A stretch of 64,000 nucleotides of DNA, taken from Punctularia strigosozonata HHB-11173 SS5 (lineage: Eukaryota > Basidiomycota > Agaricomycetes > Corticiales > Punctulariaceae). Shown here one piece after another: positions 33,411 to 46,140 of the stretch. The stretch is from the NCBI RefSeq assembly GCF_000264995.1, contig NW_006767435.1:1237523-1301522 (forward strand), read 5' to 3'. Numbering within the stretch: position 1 is the first letter of the stretch; each line of letters begins with the position of its first letter. The notes under the pieces are model-generated. The model had not been told where the DNA came from. It searched no databases and saw only the letters and a program-made list of their open reading frames with translations. The translations under genes were made by a program, and so were the position numbers.

Positions 33411-36400
33411 ATCTGGGGGAGGGGGCCACGGGCGTCAAGGCCGATGTGGGGAACCGGAAGGGCGAGAAAGGTCTGAATAGGGAGGGGAGAGCGGGGCTGA
33501 CGTCCCGAGGAAGTATGTCGGAGAATGGAAAGACCTCCGAGACCAAGGCTTGGGCACTCCCTACCCCGGGGCACCGACCCTTATAACAAGCGGAGGGGAG
33601 AAAAGGCGAAAGAAGAGGAGGACGAGGGCGGACGCTGGATCCGGTATGGGCATGCTTAAAGGGCTCCCGCCGCTGTGGTCGGTTGGGCGGTGCGGCAAGC
33701 ATGGGCCGGTGCGCTTGATGCACCTCTGCCATCATCAACAAATCGGCACACAACAGAGTCAAATTTCTCCACCCAGTGGCTTTGCGAGATTAGGGGAGAT
33801 TCGCGGACCCTCCCAGCCCCGCCGCCGCTTTCGCCCCGATGCCGCATCCAGGAAAGGACGGGGTTTCAGTTCGGGAGCGCTCTCAGGCCGGCGTGTACTG
33901 CCCGCCCCCTCCGTTTTCTCGCGAGCCTTCCGTTCCGGGTATAGGAGAACATGCGTACTCGACAGGGGCGAGTAACGTGTCCCCCGCCACCCGCGACCAA
34001 ACGCGACATCGTGTCCCAGCGCGAACGGAAATCCTGCAACGTCGGGAGGAGAAAAAAGCAGATTTAGAGAGCAACCCTCTGGTACGTATCCTTTCCGGCC
34101 CGCCTCCGACCCGCTTCTTCGTCCGCGCGCGCTGATCTTGGCAGGTGCACAATGCGGTGCTCGAGGCTTACCCGAACAAGACACAACAAATCATCCGGCC
34201 ATTTCGACGGTGCCAGGGCTTCTTTCTTTCCTCTCCCCTGCATGACCACGCTCCAGGGTCGTCGACGAGGCACGCATGTAAGTACGTTAATCGAGGGCGC
34301 ACCCCTCCTCACGCATCGAGAACAATCAACAACATGGACACCCACTACGTATCACTCGCCGCACTCGAACAAACATCGTCGAGGGGCTGATCAATATCGA
34401 GAGCTGCTTCTGCTTAATAAATAATAATATCGCCCGCTGCTTATTCCGACCTCTTCTGAGACTGCGCGAACCCTATTCAACGTGCTTCCGTGGGCTTCGC
34501 CCCATCCGCGCGCAGTGATGAATGGACGGCCACCCAGCTGACCCTTGCTGACCCATCCACGTACACACCAGACGTCCGACTCGTATAAGCGACTTGGCTA
34601 CGCCCATCAAACCTAGCTCTAGCCGATGAGCCTCCTCCAGCACAGACCAGTTGTGCAGATGGGGCCGGTGGCTTTCGGCAACGATAAGGTGGGTCTCAAA
34701 ATGAGGTACGTCCTGTTCGACCTACGGATATCAGTCTAAAAGACTGCCATACTTAATGACCGCATTATCTCAAAACTCTGACCCGGTCACTATCTAAACT
34801 GGTCCCGGTCAATCGACCTCCGGCCTCTTCTGAGTTATACTCAGCACATCGCCGCGCGCGAGCGTCATCCCATGTAATACCAATGCTATCTACCGTTGTT
34901 CATTCTCCGCGAAAGCTGAGCACACTACTTCATTGGGCGCGCGCTGATTTGTACGCGTTCCTACATACAATCGTGGGGATGCATCGTAGCCTGATTCTCA
35001 CAGTAAGAGGTGCTAGCTATTGCCATGATCAGCGCCCAACGCGCGATGGGGACGCATGCGTGCGTGCTGCGTGCTGCGTCGACGTTAGCGCAGGTCGCGA
35101 TCGTAGTCATTGCATCCACTCGTTCTGCATGCTAATCGTTTCAATCGCCTGAAGAACCGAGAAGCTGCATGCCCCGAGTCGCCGACGTCAGCGCGGTAAA
35201 CGCTCAAACGTGCCACAATCCCTCAGCCTCGAGTTAATATGTAAGTACACCGACTCGCTCGCCCTGGGCCCAGCATCGATCGGGAGTAACCTCGGAAGCA
35301 TATAATCCCGCTCACTCCTCCGCGCGCCCACGCTCGCGACGGCGATGAGCGGCAGACCTGCCTTCCTTCATCCAGGATCCACATGGTCGCACATTCGCGG
35401 AACCCTCCGACGCGTCGGACATTGATCCCAACGCACTGGCGAGAGAGTATTCATTATCGTGCTTCGCATTATCCCGTCCGTTCGCCCTTTCATCCCGATT
35501 TAGCCTCCTGTGGGCAAGTAATAGGGCGGACCGAGTTTCTCATGATTTCTGTAAAGTTACATATGATGATGTTCCGAACGCGAGGAGACACCTCAGACGA
35601 CCCTTCCGCTCGTCGTCGCCAGAGGTCCGGCGCGAATCTACGATCCTCTACACAGACACAGCACAGCACAGGCACAGCATGCATTTATTCGCAGCCGCAT
35701 CGCACGTCATCGGTGCGGGGAGGAGGAAAGAAGGTCTGCGCCACAGCGGTGCAAAGAAGCAAGCTTGCCCCCTGGACCCCTCGCTCTTGCCCCTCATCAC
35801 CTCGACCACGCATATACTCGTATGCTTGCACAACCAGGCCTGCTCACCACCTCCGACACAGCAGAAAATACACACGCAAATGACGCTAACCGTTAGTGGC
35901 GTTCCACTCCGTCGTTCACGGCGCACCAAGCTCGAGCGGGTGCCTCAGACTCGAGACCCTTCGCGAACAAAGTCCCGGAAACTGATAGCGTCTCCGACCG
36001 CCTCGGCGGTGGCTCAAGGCATTCGGGACGATGTAGCGAAAGCAACGCATGCCAGTCGCATCAACGCGACGCGAGAGTGTTGTGGCTAGCACAGCCCCTG
36101 CATACCGACGTACGCGGAGCCCTCCCAACCACGCCCCGCGAAGCTCGAAGCTCGAAGCCTCGTCCAGCGGTCCGGTGCTACTTTCTGCAGACGCCTTGAT
36201 GCAATTGCCGCGACCACAAGGCGCCGCACCGGGGCTCAGCATGCGGAAACACCATGATGGCCTGGACTTCCCAAACCCTGCCGCGGCGCAACGCACCGGA
36301 TTAACCTCACTTCGCGGCTTTCCTTGTTTCTCAGCATCCACGCCTCTGATCGGCGAAAAGGGCGAATACCACTAGCCGAACGGTCCACCTGCCAGAGTAC

Positions 36401-38850
36401 TCGCGAACCGGACTATCTGCAGCCCCGATGTTTCCTGCTGTCGATTCTCGGAAATCGGAAATGCGAACCCGTCGCTTGCGAACGCGTGACGACCGGATTA
36501 TGTCGAAGCTGACCTCGCTGGGAAATACGCACGACATAGCCTCGCAGAGTCGTCTCTGCGTTTGGTGGGCGTTAGCGTATGCGGAACCTCAGAAGCACCG
36601 CCAACGCTGACGTCGTGATCGGGTACGACGTGGCAAAAATCCTGTTTTCTCTGATTTATCGATGCATCTGGTCGGGCGATGCTGACGAAAGTCCTCATTC
36701 CCAGCTCGGAGGCTCTAGAATCCCGAATGGCTACCAGAATTCTTGTCGACAAATGCTGGGTGCTTCCTGAACACGCCTCAGAGTGTCCCAGGATCGTACA
36801 CCTGATTCATGGACGATCTGCGCATTTGGGATATACCTGCGATGCCGGCGACTGTCTCATCATTTTATCAGGCTTGGTTGTCTGACTCAAGGCAGATTCT
36901 CCTGCGAGTGTACAATGAAGGTGGACTTGACTACCCGGTCGCTCTGAGGTCTCGCGCTCGGGAAGGTTCCCCTCTGTCGCCCAAATGTGTCTCGGCCTCA
37001 GGGTTAATCTCCAAAGATTCACGGGGCTACGACCGTCTCGATCACACTATCCTCTGATCCTCGGAAATCGACCCGCCTGGCCTCGTTGACGCGCTGGTTG
37101 CAGGCGTCTCATTGAGGATCGTATGGCAGCGTGTAATTTCGATAATGTACGGCATCCTTGGGAAACATCTCTACGCAAAATGTTTACTATTGCGAGGATA
37201 TCCACTACCTGCAAGCTCCAACTCCAAATGATGCTGCTTCAGATGCTTTTTCATGTCTCCGATTTCACGCACCGTCAATCCATGAAACTTGGGATCGGTG
37301 GATGCCGCGGTGCTCAGGGTCTTGGTCCGCACCCAAGCGATGACCGTCCGTAGATACGTACAGGTTCGGGCATGACACAAGGAACCCGCGTCGAATTAGC
37401 GATTCGTTGAGTGAGGAGGAACTTTTACTCGTGGACTCTGTCGGTCCTCACGGTTCTTGCTCTCCACGTAACAATCGACCGTCTGCAACTACGGATTCCA
37501 ATCACATGACGCTCGCAATCCGGCCAACCATACCACACCCGCTCACGCCCCCGAGGTCGTGCCTTTGACGTTGCCGGAGGTGAACTCTGCCATGGATGAG
37601 CAACTTCACGGCACGAAGCACTGAAACAGCGTGCACCCTCGTACGATCAGGTGAGCATCTTTACGAATTGTGGACAGGTCCCACTCCCAAGTCCGGTGCG
37701 TAATGATAGCAAGCAACTTCCACAGGCACTACCTCCGGTCCGCGCGCTCGAAATCGGCGCCGCTTCTGCACTCAGTATACCCATCCGGATTCTTCGGTGT
37801 CAACCCCTTGACGTCTTCCGTCCGCCGCCACTGCCTTCTCCCGTTGGCGGTGAGGCTTCGGAAGCGTGGAACGTGCAGATCCGTCTTCCGACCATTGTAT
37901 TCATGGAAATGACTGGTCGACCTCCGCGAACATGCAACGGGCGATTCTGAGACACGTTTCGACAAGCTTCAGTATTTATTGGACACCTGACAACACGTCG
38001 GTCCCGGCGTGATTGGCTTGCTAACCGTAGGTCTTTTTGGATCAAGGACATCGAAGGAAGGTTGTAAGCATGCTCCACAATGGGTCCCTTCCAGCTCACC
38101 AATACTTTCCGGATGGATTAGTGGCGCCCTCGCATGCGTTATGACGAATCCGGCTGGTCGCGCATCGGGTGCGATGCACACTCCGGATCCGCAGTGTCCG
38201 CACCAACCAATTCGCGGTTCGGACAGGTCTCAGTTCGTGCTTGTTTGGATCTGTGATAACCTTCCTTGACGTAGATCGTCGAAGAGCGCGATTCCGACGT
38301 GTCAGGAAAGTTCCAAGGAACGCCAATTTCATTTCGCCGTCCCCGTCTCCAGGACATCGGGACACCTTGACCTCCTAGGGAGCGACAGACTGTCAAGACG
38401 GCTCGGAGTCTGATATCACGAGGAAGTCTCGGCTATGAATATGTACGTCCATCATCCTCAGGATCACCGCACTCCTCGGCCCAGGTTCTATGAATAGAAT
38501 GTCCAGGCTAGCGTTGCGCCTTCAAGTCTATTGTTGTGGTTGGCGGTATCATCGACACTTTATCAGGTGGCCACGAGGCCTCGTTATCAGCGGTCATCTC
38601 GGAACGTCTACGTCTGTAGCATGCACAAGCGGTAGAAGCTGCGATCATCCCTTCACGCCCAATGGGTAAAGAAGACACGCTACATGACTTGTAGCGTGCT
38701 AGTGGATTATCCTTTCGCTGGCATATCGATCCGGGCAAAATGCGATTGCCGGTGCACGCCGTACGTGACCTGTGTGAGATGGCGACTGGAAAATAATTAT
38801 GTGATACAAAACGATAGAGCATACAAAGGAGCAGAAAGCACGAGGTCACA
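33411..38850. other. 5.4-kb gene-poor region
   Basis: Between the Zn2Cys6 factor and the 3' end of CTR9 I find only short ORFs in all frames, none with a family motif or consistent splice partners. A TATA-like ATATAAT lies near 35300. No transposase, reverse transcriptase or terminal repeat was recognisable by eye. It may hold old degraded repeats, long UTRs or noncoding transcripts. I cannot tell which. Confidence 0.4.
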
Positions 38851-41800
38851 TTAAGCCATCTCTTCGTCGGAGTCTTCGATGATCTCTTTACTTTTGCTAT
38901 AACACGTGTTCAATATACCATTAGCCAGCTGGCGAAGGAGTGGCAAAGGAGTGGTTACGCACAAGACTTTCCTACTCTTGCCAACAGCACCAGGGGCTGG
39001 CCCATCGTCATCTTCGTCCTTAACGACGGTCTTATTATTTCGTTGGCGCTATAAGCCAAAGCATGTCAAAGTCTTGCCGGGAACGACGAGTCTTTGATGT
39101 ACGGACCTTTCGAGGGGGTTTGCTATCGTCTTCCTCGCCGCTGAATAATGCTTCTTCTTCCTCCCCATCTTCCGCCGCGCCGCCTTTGCGTGTCTTCGTC
39201 CGCCTCTTCTTCTTCGGCTCAGTTTCGTCGCCGCTGGCTCCGCCTTCCGTTTTGACGCGACGTATAGCCCGCTTAGCCTTCTTCTCCTTCTCTTCGTCGC
39301 TCTCCATCTTAACTTCTCTGCTCCATTCCAAGGCCTGCTCCCTGGCCAGCCTCCGCTCCTCTGCGAGTCTCTTAGCGGCAACTTCCAGCTCTTGAGCCCT
39401 CTCGCGCTGAAAACCATGTCAGAGAATTCGGGAATGAATAACCGGGGTGAATATTCACCTCCATAGCCTCCTGACGCTGCCGTTCCTCCATTCTCCGCTG
39501 TCGTGCAGCGTCTAGTTTGGCCCGATGCTCGCTCTCATATTGCCGTTGTGTTGCTAGGTGCTCTTCGCCTCTCCGCAGCATGCTTTCACCATACCTTCTC
39601 CGTTGATCTGCGATCTCAATGTTATACGGTAACGGCGTGGACTTGTCGCTGGCAAGTGAGGCGAACATCCTGCTTTTGTGTGAGTAGTAGGTAACGTGGA
39701 AGTCAACATGTAACGCACTTCTGAGCGTGAGTGGCCTGACCAATGGCCTTCTCCAGGTCTGCAAGAGAGCGTTTGGCGGGTGGTATGGAAAAGAGCAGCT
39801 CGGCGGCCTTCTGCTGTATCATGGCAATGTTGTAAACGATGGCTTTGTCGTGAGGATTCAAGTACAACGCCTAGCGCATGGATGATTAGCCAAATATGGA
39901 CGTAAGGTCTAAAGGCGCTCACGTTTTGGGCATATTTCAAGGCAGTGTTCATCGCCGTGAACGATAGTTCCTTGTTCGCTTTGGCGTACCACGACCGACA
40001 GAGGCAGAGTAGCGCGGCCACGTTGTGATTGTCGTAGAAACGCCGCGAAGCAGTCTCGTACTACGACGGCGATCATCAGCTACAATGCATGACCGGAGAT
40101 GGGGGGACGTACGCTCTCAATCGCCCGATCATACTCGTCCCTCGCGTAATGACAATGCCCGATGTTCATGTACACGCTCCCGTCGTAAAGCGTTTCCCGG
40201 ACCTTGCTAAAAATCTCCAACGCGTCGCGCAAGTCGGTCGCTCTCTTCAGTGGGTCTGGAGCCGGTGCGCCGGGCTGCAACGCTCCGTTCAGAGTGCCTA
40301 GCGCATCCTCCGCCGTGACGATCGCGAGGCCCTGCGCCGCAACAGCACACATCGGATCAACGCTCAGCGCGTTTTCGTAGAACCCGGCGGCGCGCTGGAA
40401 ACCCTTGCGCCTTTCCGCGATACCCTGGGAGGAACTGTCGCGCGATTCGCGAGCTTGGTGATAATGGATGTGGGCGGTAGCGCAGAGTGCGTGGACGTCA
40501 TGCCGGTCGAAGTCCTTGATGGTGTTATAGAGGAAGTCCTTCGCGGGCTTGTACATTCCTGCCTCGATGAGGAAGTGCGTATAGAAGGCTCGTAGGTTGA
40601 GGTTCCCGTTCTGAGAAGACAGCGCCTGCTTGATGAGATCGTGCGCCTCGTTCTTTTCGTTCAAGTCCGAAAGCATCGCTGCCTGTCGAATCTTGGCTTC
40701 ACGGCGATGAGTCGACCTCGACAGCGATAGAGACACCGCTGTACTTACCATCAACATATTCCGGATGCCTCGCCAGCAGCTTCTTGTAAGCCTCTGTCGC
40801 CATGCCTTGCTCACCCTGGTCCTCGTAGCACCGCGCAAGGTTATACAGCACACTCGTCGCCATGCCTTCACCCACCTCACCCTGAAGCGTGCTCGCACCC
40901 GTCAAAGCTTGTTCATACAACTCCCGCGCCTCCACATGCGCTCCATCTAGATGGCTCAACACGCCCAGATTATTCAGCAACCGTGGATCCACATCAACCT
41001 GCCCGTCCTGCTGGCCCTGTGCGTGTTGCGCCTCGTTCCGCCTCAGAGCCTCCCGCAGCGCACGCCCGGTTCGCTCGAGCGATTCCGTCTGCCACAATCG
41101 CGCAATCTCGGCGTGCATGTCGACGTCGTCCGCGACGCGGCGCTGCGACCGATTCAGCGAGAGCCCGGTGCCGTTGAGGCTCCCGTTCGTGCGTGAGACG
41201 TCGCTGAGACCGAGCATCTTGTACACCTTCTCATACAGCTCGCGAGCCTTCGTCTTCTCATGGGCGGCGTCCGAGGAGGATATGCCAGGACGCGGGTGCG
41301 CGCGCAGAGAGGCGAGCATCGCAGTGGCCTCGACCGAGTTTGGGGCATTCGGAGGGGAGAGGAGCGTGTCGAGAGTGTGGATGGCGGCCGCGTATTCCTC
41401 TGGTAGCACGCATGATCAGCGGGCGGTTCGACAGAGTGAAAGACGCGACTCGCCTTTCTTGACGTGCATCTGCGCCAAGCCAACGGATGCGAGGACGGTC
41501 TTCGGATGGGGCTCCTTCGTCGCGGTTTCAAAATATTTCGTGGCGTTCGCCACGTCGCCTTTCGCATGCGAGACTCTACCGGCGTGGATGTAACCCTCCG
41601 TCAGCACAGAGAGCGTGTCGGCGTATTGTATTGTGCGTTCTGCCAGCTTCATCGCCTAAACGATTTGAACCAACATATTAGCCAGAAAAACACCATCGTG
41701 TGAATAGCCACGCACCCGGTCGTACGCGCCCTTGCGGAGGAAGACATCACAGAGGACGTTCGCTGCGGCCGCGGCCCGCTGGTTGCTGCCCTTGAACGCG

Positions 41801-42901
41801 CTCTCCACGTATTTGGTGCCGGTGACGAATAGATGTATACGCTCCGCATCGGGATGCTTCAATTCATCTTTGCTGGCGTTGATAGCTTCCAGACCTAGAA
41901 GGAGCGCCGCGGACCACTCTGTTGGATTCTATACCACAACATAACTATCAGAGGGTGCGCATACGACAGAGTGAGTGCCCACTTACGACCTCCAGACTCC
42001 GCTGCCACGCCGCCTTGGCTTTCGCCTTATGGTCCAACTGCCACAAACACATTCCAATGCCTACGCGGGGGTCCGGTCGACACGAAGGATTTAGTTCAAG
42101 CACGCGTTGGAAAAGTCGCAACGACTCTTTGAATTGCCTGCGGACATAGTAAATGCGAGCCTTCCCAAGCAAGGCGACCACATTGGTAGGTTGCGCGGCG
42201 AGAACCGATTCGAACGAGCGCAATGCGTCGTCCATGGATCGGGTACCAAGTTGATGTATGCCTGCAGCAGCATGAGACATGGACGGGGTATCAACGGGAC
42301 ATTGTTCACCCACCTCGGGTCAGGAACGAGAGGAGCTGTGTCCTCCGGTCCGCATCGCTCGAAGTGGACTTGTTCAGGTGGATGGCGGCTTCGTTGTGGT
42401 AATGTCCCTTCGGCTTTTCGGACCTCATATCGTCCTGGTCTGCAAGGAAACGCAGAGGTTGGCATGTGAGCGATGGGGCGATGGGCAACGCGAGGGACAG
42501 ACTGACGAGGATCGGGCAATATGAGCTTGGGCGCTCTCCGCGCGTTAGCCATCTGTAAGTTGGCAAGGAACGCGTGTATTGGTTTCGAGCCAGCAGAATC
42601 CTGTGCGCCTGAACGCGCAGACCCGCGAAGCCGTCAGCAGCGGATTAGTGAAGCATGGCTCGGCAAACGTACTTTCGATTGCAGTCTGCGCAATAGTCTC
42701 TGCCTTGTCTGCATGTCCCTTCTTCCAGTACTCCAGCGCAAGCGTGGTCCATACCCAAGGACTACAGCGCGAGTCCTTGATCACTTCGAGCAGGTCTTCT
42801 ACATTCAGGTCGAGGTCATCTAGATCAATGCCTACTTCTTCTCCGGCGCCAATGTCAATGTTGATAGTTCGACCAGAGGAAGATGCTTCAGCGTTGCTCA
42901 T
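38851..42901 (-). CDS. CTR9: CTR9, TPR subunit of the PAF1 complex
   Basis: Start MSNAEASSSGRTINIDIGAG at 42901. The N-terminus DLDDLDLNVEDLLEVIKDSR then WVWTTLALEYWKKGHADKAE is typical of Ctr9. Many TPR repeats follow through about 1000 residues, for example LGKARIYYVRRQFKESLRLF, LNNLGVLSHLDGAHVEAREL and NIGHCHYARDEYDRAIES. After a coiled coil rich in Arg/Glu (RRRYGESMLRRGEEHLATQR) the C-terminus is highly charged (EPKKKRRTKTRKGG) and ends KEIIEDSDEEMA. Ctr9 scaffolds the PAF1 complex that travels with RNA polymerase II and promotes H2B ubiquitination and H3K4 methylation. About a dozen short introns. Length is near the family norm. Confidence 0.92.
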
Positions 42902-43227
42902 ACTGGCACGGTTGTCACAAGAAACGGCAGTTCAGACGGGGGGCCGCGATCACAGGATAGAAAGACGAGAAGCGACGTTCGTATGGACGGTCTGATGCAC
43001 AGTGCCACGACCAACTGCAAGTTCGTCGGTCAGCACTTAAGTCTTGCCAGGAGCAGGGGACCTCGAGACTCGAAGAGAGAGCGACCGATGGCTGCACTGC
43101 CACCCGGCAGCGTCGTCCGTCCACTTTCCCAAAATTTCCACGTTTCCGCCTGCACAACGGACTAAAACTCGTCTGCATCACACCAAGACACGGTGTTGGC
43201 GTTTATACGGCGGAGAAAAAAGCAGAT
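42902..43227. other. Spacer between CTR9 and tRNA-Pro
   Basis: About 330 bp upstream of CTR9, which presumably includes its promoter. No further gene was seen. Confidence 0.5.
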
Positions 43228-43232
43228 AAAAA
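43228..43232 (-). terminator. Pol III terminator of tRNA-Pro
   Basis: On the tRNA strand five T residues follow the discriminator base directly, and a second T run lies about 10 nt further on, as expected for RNA polymerase III termination. Confidence 0.75.
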
Positions 43233-43316
43233 GGGCCTGGCCGGGAATTGAACCCGGGACCTCCTCCAAACGACTCAAGTCCCTAAGAAGGAATCATACT
43301 ACTAGACCACCAGGCC
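43233..43316 (-). tRNA. tRNA-Pro(AGG) with a 12-nt intron
   Basis: The transcript begins GGCCTGG and ends CCAGGCC plus discriminator C, forming a perfect 7-bp acceptor stem. The A box (TGGTCTAGTAGTATG) and B box (GGGTTCAATTCCCGG) are canonical. The anticodon stem CCTTC/GGAGG pairs with one T-G wobble, around loop TTAGG-G with anticodon AGG. Twelve extra bases (ACTTGAGTCGTT) lie after position 37, the standard place of nuclear tRNA introns. The mature length would be 72 nt, normal for tRNA-Pro. Confidence 0.92.
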
Positions 43317-43532
43317 GTTGTGAGAACTCACGCTTAAGCTTATATAGATGCCTACACAGGCACGGCGGTAAACTCTTCAGTTACCTATATGGCACCCAGC
43401 GCTGCATTAACCTATTTCAATCCTTGGACTTGGGCAAAAACCGCCCATTCCATCTCATAATGCCACGGCACGGAACGCGCTGGGCGCTGACAGGATACCA
43501 GGTCCACCGCAGTGTTGGCCGGATACTGGGAG

Positions 43533-43541
43533 GGATATAAG
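43533..43541 (+). promoter_or_regulatory. TATA-like box of the Cys-rich protein gene
   Basis: GATATAAGG lies about 50 bp upstream of the ATG at 43589, a plausible distance for a short 5' UTR of a highly expressed small secreted protein. Confidence 0.4.
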
Positions 43542-43588
43542 GCAGCTAAGTATTGCAACTATAGCTTCGAGGTCCAACCATTTCCACA

Positions 43589-43751
43589 ATGAAACCTGCA
43601 AGGGGCATCTTCGCCATCGCATCCACTATCCTGCTCGTCGACACTGCTGTGGGCACCCCATGCGCCAATCCCGAGCCTCTTCCGCGTTGCGTGCCACCTG
43701 CAGGAACAACAGCCTGCTCGAGCAACAGCGGTCCGCATTGTTCCGGTTGTT
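43589..43751 (+). CDS. Small secreted cysteine-rich protein, exon 1 (paralog of 1461-1623)
   Basis: The ATG at 43589 opens a signal peptide (MKPARGIFAIASTILLVDTA) and a short mature part with the motif CSSNSGPHCSGC. The exon is 163 nt long and ends in a phase-1 GTAAGC donor, exactly as in the paralog at 1461-1623. The two 54-residue peptides align without gaps, sharing the start, the PEPxPxC segment and the CSSNSGPxCSGC block. The downstream exon was not resolved. ORFs that read through the donor to 43834 are not expected to be used. The function is unknown. Secretion is inferred. The two genes are 42 kb apart on opposite strands, so they are a dispersed and not a tandem pair. Confidence 0.65.
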
Positions 43752-44232
43752 GTAAGCCTTCATCACCATGTTATACTCTCGTCGAGTTCTTATATTGCCT
43801 CCTTCGGAGGTCCCTCCTGACCGTAACCATCTGAGTTATGGAAGGCAAAGCCAGAGACATCGTTGTCGTCGACGGCGGAGGCGCGACGAGGAAACCAAAG
43901 AAAGATGGGAAACGTAGGGCCACCTCTAAAAGCTGGTACCAGGGCGTGTATTGAGGAGTCAAGAGATGCGAGTGATGCAATGAGCAGCAGCGAGAGCCTG
44001 CATACTGTGCAATCTGGTAATTGGCGAAACCCTACGATGGGAGCAGATAGTCCGGCCCGGCGCCGGGCATCCTCCAACGTTGCCCGAGCTCTTCCAGCGG
44101 GCCGTCCCCAGACGTCTCCCGCCGGTCTCGAGATCACTGCCATGGGTATATTTTCATGCCCAAGCGCACGACATGGGCCATTTATTCGCTTGCTCCTGAC
44201 GGTCTGCCGTTCCGAACCCGACACCGACCATA
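43752..44232. other. Undefined 3' part of Cys-rich gene and SDR promoter
   Basis: The rest of the small secreted gene must lie in the first part of this stretch. The second part is upstream of the SDR start. An open minus-strand frame (43790-44224) has no motif and is probably chance. Confidence 0.4.
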
Positions 44233-45665
44233 ATGTCCAGCCTCGCCCTCAGCCGATGCAGCGCACGGCGGATGATATCATCCAAAATTTTGCGCGATAA
44301 TGTGACGCGTGGACGCACCATTCCGGTCATATATCGTCGGGCCATCAGCTCAAGCACCCCTGCATCCTCATCACCCACCTACGTCGACCAGGTGCAAAGC
44401 GTTAAGACCATGTCAGTCCTTAACTCTGCTTACACCAGTATGTTATGCTTAATTATTGTCATAGGGATCAAGTTCCTGCACCCAAGCCCACTCCCAAGCT
44501 CTCAGACTCGGTGTTCGAGTGAGTGTCCAGCGATGATTGTAATCGCGGAGCCTATCAGTGACATTCAACGCAGGATGTTCTCCATGAAGGGCAAAGTCGC
44601 AGTGGTGACGGGTGCCGGTAAGTCGTTCATACTATGTCTTCCTGTTTCTCTCCCTCCTTATGCAAACTGCCTCAGGAACCGGTATCGGATACCAGATTTG
44701 CAGAGCGTACGCAGAAGCAGGCGCTACCGTAGTCCTCGGGTGAGTTTGTGCGTCAATCCGATAGCATTTAGCTGAAAGTAGCATTTCCGTATAGATACAA
44801 CTCATCCGCGAAGGCAGCAGAAGAGAATGCAGCCACAATCGCCAAGGATTTCGGTGTAAAGACGAAGGCGATTCAGATCCCTCAGGTACCCATCCCTTTC
44901 ACTCTGCCGTCAGAGCTGCACGCTCATAGTAGCTTTGCTAGGCCGATGCCGAGAAGGTAGAGCAAGCCATCAAGTCGGTTGCGCAGGAGTTTGGGCGGCT
45001 TGATGTGGTGGGTCGCTCGAAGCCTGTAAGACATAGGAAGTTGCTCAGCTCACCCGGTGCTTTGGTAGGTGGTCGCGAACGGCGGCATAGGCGGATCATT
45101 CGACATCGCGGGTGCTTCGCTCGAGGACTGGAGAAAGGTTAACAGCGTGAATTACGACGGTGTCTTCTACCTTGCCCGAGTTGCCGGCACGATCTTCAAG
45201 GCGCAGGGCTTTGGCAACTTCATCGCGACCGCGTCCATGTCCGGCCACATCGTCAACATCCCGAAGAACCAGGCGGCGTACAACGCCGGCAAGGCGGCTG
45301 TTATCCACTTCTGCAAGAGCCTGGCGGTTGAGTGGAAGGACTTCGCGAGGGTGAACGTCGTCAGCCCCGGGTTCTTCGACACGAAGATGGGCGCCGGGCC
45401 GGAGGTTTTGAAGACAGCGCACGAAATGGCCGTTCTGGGTCGACAGGGCGACCCACGGGAACTCAAAGGAGTAGGTCCTCTCTCTCATAAACGTTGCCTG
45501 TTTCCTGACCCACGCATCACCATTCAGATATTCCTTTACCTCGCCAGTGACGCGTCAACGTTCACAACTGGTTCGGGTCAGTAAAGCCTCCACTTCCAGT
45601 CATCACGAATGCTAATCCGCCGCGACATAGACATCATTGTGGACGGCGGTTATGTTCTGCCATGA
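44233..45665 (+). CDS. Short-chain dehydrogenase/reductase (sorbose/xylulose-reductase-like)
   Basis: ATG 44233 opens a basic, Ser-rich leader (MSSLALSRCSARRMISSKIL) that looks like a mitochondrial presequence. The SDR core follows after two introns: VFEMFSMKGKVAVVTGAGTG then IGYQICRAYAEAGATVVLG (the TGxxxGxG dinucleotide site), GRLDVVVANGGIGG and ATASMSGHIVNIP. The catalytic YNAGK (Tyr-x3-Lys) comes next, then VNVVSPGFFDTKM and IFLYLASDASTFTTGS. It ends DIIVDGGYVLP. About nine exons, frame intact. The family resembles NADPH-dependent sorbose/mannitol/L-xylulose reductases of fungi. The substrate is not decidable here, and the apparent leader peptide is unusual for those cytosolic enzymes. 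Confidence 0.85.
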
Positions 45666-46140
45666 GGCACTCAACGTTTTCACTACTCTGGTCTGTATGG
45701 GTAATGGATTGAATGGAATAGCGTCTGTCACACTTGTGATATCTGACGTGGCCTGCGGTCTGTCCGGACTTGCCATTGCACCGAAGTGTGTTCTCCATAT
45801 TATCGAAAGATTGCGTCTCGATCGGCTTGAATCCCTCGGAATGCGATCTATCCGCGAAACAGAGCCGACAACAAACCAGCCACTGCAATTCGTTTTCACG
45901 AGGAACTGCAACCCCAAATTCGTGCGAAATTTCTGTGAGAGCGTCGATTCACACTGCGTCCTTGCGGATCCTCGTACGTGATTGGGATTGGGGGACGTCC
46001 AATTAGCGCTTGTTTATGCTGTACATTGTATCTGCTGCGTTGCGCCACCGTTACGCCTTCATGCACAATGACATAGCCCTGGTAGGTATGGCCGGTTCGA
46101 CCAGGTTTACACTCTCGCGTTCTCCTGGACACGTCGAGTA
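45666..46140. other. Convergent 3' spacer, no gene
   Basis: The SDR gene and the PhzF-like gene end toward each other across about 475 bp. No coding or RNA feature was recognised. Confidence 0.5.

Noticed and set aside
35900-38500. Possible old transposon or retroelement
   Set aside because: Looked for reverse transcriptase, integrase, transposase motifs and terminal repeats by eye and found none. Composition alone is not evidence.
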